From Coxiellaceae bacterium (lineage in GTDB: Bacteria > Pseudomonadota > Gammaproteobacteria > GCA-013414725): DNA of 5,242 bases. Made by a program: the position numbers and the translations under genes. The DNA lies in the NCBI GenBank assembly GCA_013414725.1, contig CP058706.1:1171625-1176866 (forward strand). The letters are read 5' to 3'. Under the pieces are notes generated by a model, which saw nothing but the letters and a program-made list of their open reading frames with translations, was not told where the DNA came from and ran no database searches. Shown here piece by piece: positions 4,926 to 5,242 of this stretch; the stretch's first letter is position 1; each line of letters begins with the position of its first letter.

Positions 4926-5117
4926 ATGAAGACACTGATTGAAACCAATCCTTATCTGAAAGACCCCGCCACCCGAAAAATGCTGATAGAGCGCTCGGTT
5001 GTCACCTCTTGTGGGGTAGAGGGCATAAAGGCCGCCTCCTCACATGTCGTTGAAATTCCTCATGACAGAACACATCAAGTCTATTTAGAAATGCTAAATA
5101 AGCGATTGTCCAAGTAA
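4926..5117 (+). CDS. Small 63-residue protein with Fic-inhibitor-like motif (candidate antitoxin)
   Basis: The protein starts MKTLIETNPYLKDPATRK, a beginning I recall from conserved small proteobacterial proteins, and contains SVVTSCGVEGIKAASS. Residues 28-33 (SCGVEG) match S/T-x-x-x-E-G/N, the motif by which Fic antitoxins such as VbhA, and the inhibitory helix in some Fic proteins, block the ATP site. The gene ends in MLNKRLSK at TAA 5115-5117 and overlaps the end of the Fic-family gene on the opposite strand by 24 bases. ATG 4926 is chosen over a TTG at 4836 because the consensus -10 lies inside the longer version and the family-like sequence begins at this Met. No ribosome site exists upstream, consistent with leaderless translation. 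The antitoxin role is inferred from motif and neighbour; classical Fic antitoxins lie upstream of, and on the same strand as, the toxin. Confidence 0.75.
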   Translation: MKTLIETNPYLKDPATRKMLIERSVVTSCGVEGIKAASSHVVEIPHDRTHQVYLEMLNKRLSK

Positions 5118-5242
5118 TTTATTAAAAATATTCTGCATAGGTTCATAATTTCCATTTAAGCCCGCATGAATGGCCATGATATATTGACTAAAATTGTTAT
5201 GATTCACAGTCTGATCAATTAAGCCAAAATTTAACGGTGGTT
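5094..5242 (-). CDS. Fic-family protein, C-terminal 48 residues (starts beyond right edge)
   Basis: The frame enters from the right edge and stops at TAG 5096-5094. The visible end reads PPLNFGLIDQTVNHNNFSQY followed by IMAIHAGLNGNYEPMQNIFN and KLLGQSLI. A PLxF segment, then YIxAIxAGxxGxYEPM and a closing helix, is characteristic of the tail of Fic/Doc proteins, which lies just after the catalytic HxFxxGNGR loop. That loop is outside the window. Fic enzymes typically AMPylate target proteins and often act as toxins. Its 3' end overlaps that of the convergent 63-residue gene. Assignment rests on the tail only, so another Fic-like subclass is possible. Confidence 0.7.
   Translation of the reverse strand, partial: PPLNFGLIDQTVNHNNFSQYIMAIHAGLNGNYEPMQNIFNKLLGQSLI

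Noticed and set aside
4836..5117. Longer version of the 63-residue protein starting at TTG 4836
   Set aside because: The extra 30 codons cover the dyad and the consensus -10 box, and the conserved-looking sequence begins at ATG 4926.

Overview
The window is A+T-rich bacterial DNA. Ten of its eleven genes lie on the minus strand; the exception is one small gene at 4926-5117. Gene content (a RepA-type replicative helicase, an iteron array, AlpA-like and HTH_39 regulators, an HGGxSTG protein and a Fic toxin end) points to a plasmid or plasmid-like integrated element of a proteobacterium. Base composition and the style of the small proteins make a low-GC gammaproteobacterium (Legionellales-like) a reasonable guess, but nothing here fixes the host.

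Layout, left to right. 1-252 holds the start of an HGGxSTG-family gene running off the left edge. 253-571 is a gene-free, repeat-rich replication-origin candidate with fourteen GTAAAC cores in both orientations, two of them touching the end of the helicase gene. 572-2606 is a tight five-gene operon read right to left: AlpA-like HTH protein, HTH_39 protein, a 48-residue protein, a 110-residue unknown, and the helicase. Its first four genes are joined by start/stop overlaps and the helicase follows after 8 bases. 2607-2731 holds several dyads. 2732-3907 is one long gene broken by about eight frameshifts. 3914-4010 holds a compact structured element with a three-way-junction fold. 4011-4267 and 4316-4747 encode two small, apparently related proteins. 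4748-4925 is a divergent control region, followed by a 63-residue gene (plus) that runs tail-to-tail into the end of a Fic-family gene (minus) leaving the right edge.

Two points stand out. First, about eleven frameshifts occur, nearly all repaired by adding one base to a homopolymer run. Repair yields continuous protein-like frames, so several apparently non-coding stretches are real genes, including a tandem-duplicated protein of about 394 residues. This looks more like homopolymer undercalling than ancient decay, though the intact 1,065-base helicase gene shows the errors are patchy. Second, the 63-residue protein has an S-x-x-x-E-G motif like that of Fic inhibitors and sits convergent to a Fic gene, suggesting a Fic toxin-antitoxin pair in an unusual tail-to-tail arrangement with a probably leaderless antitoxin mRNA.

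Inferred working model: the AlpA-like and HTH_39 proteins regulate the operon, the helicase with its C-terminal winged helix acts at the adjacent iterons, and the Fic pair stabilises the element.
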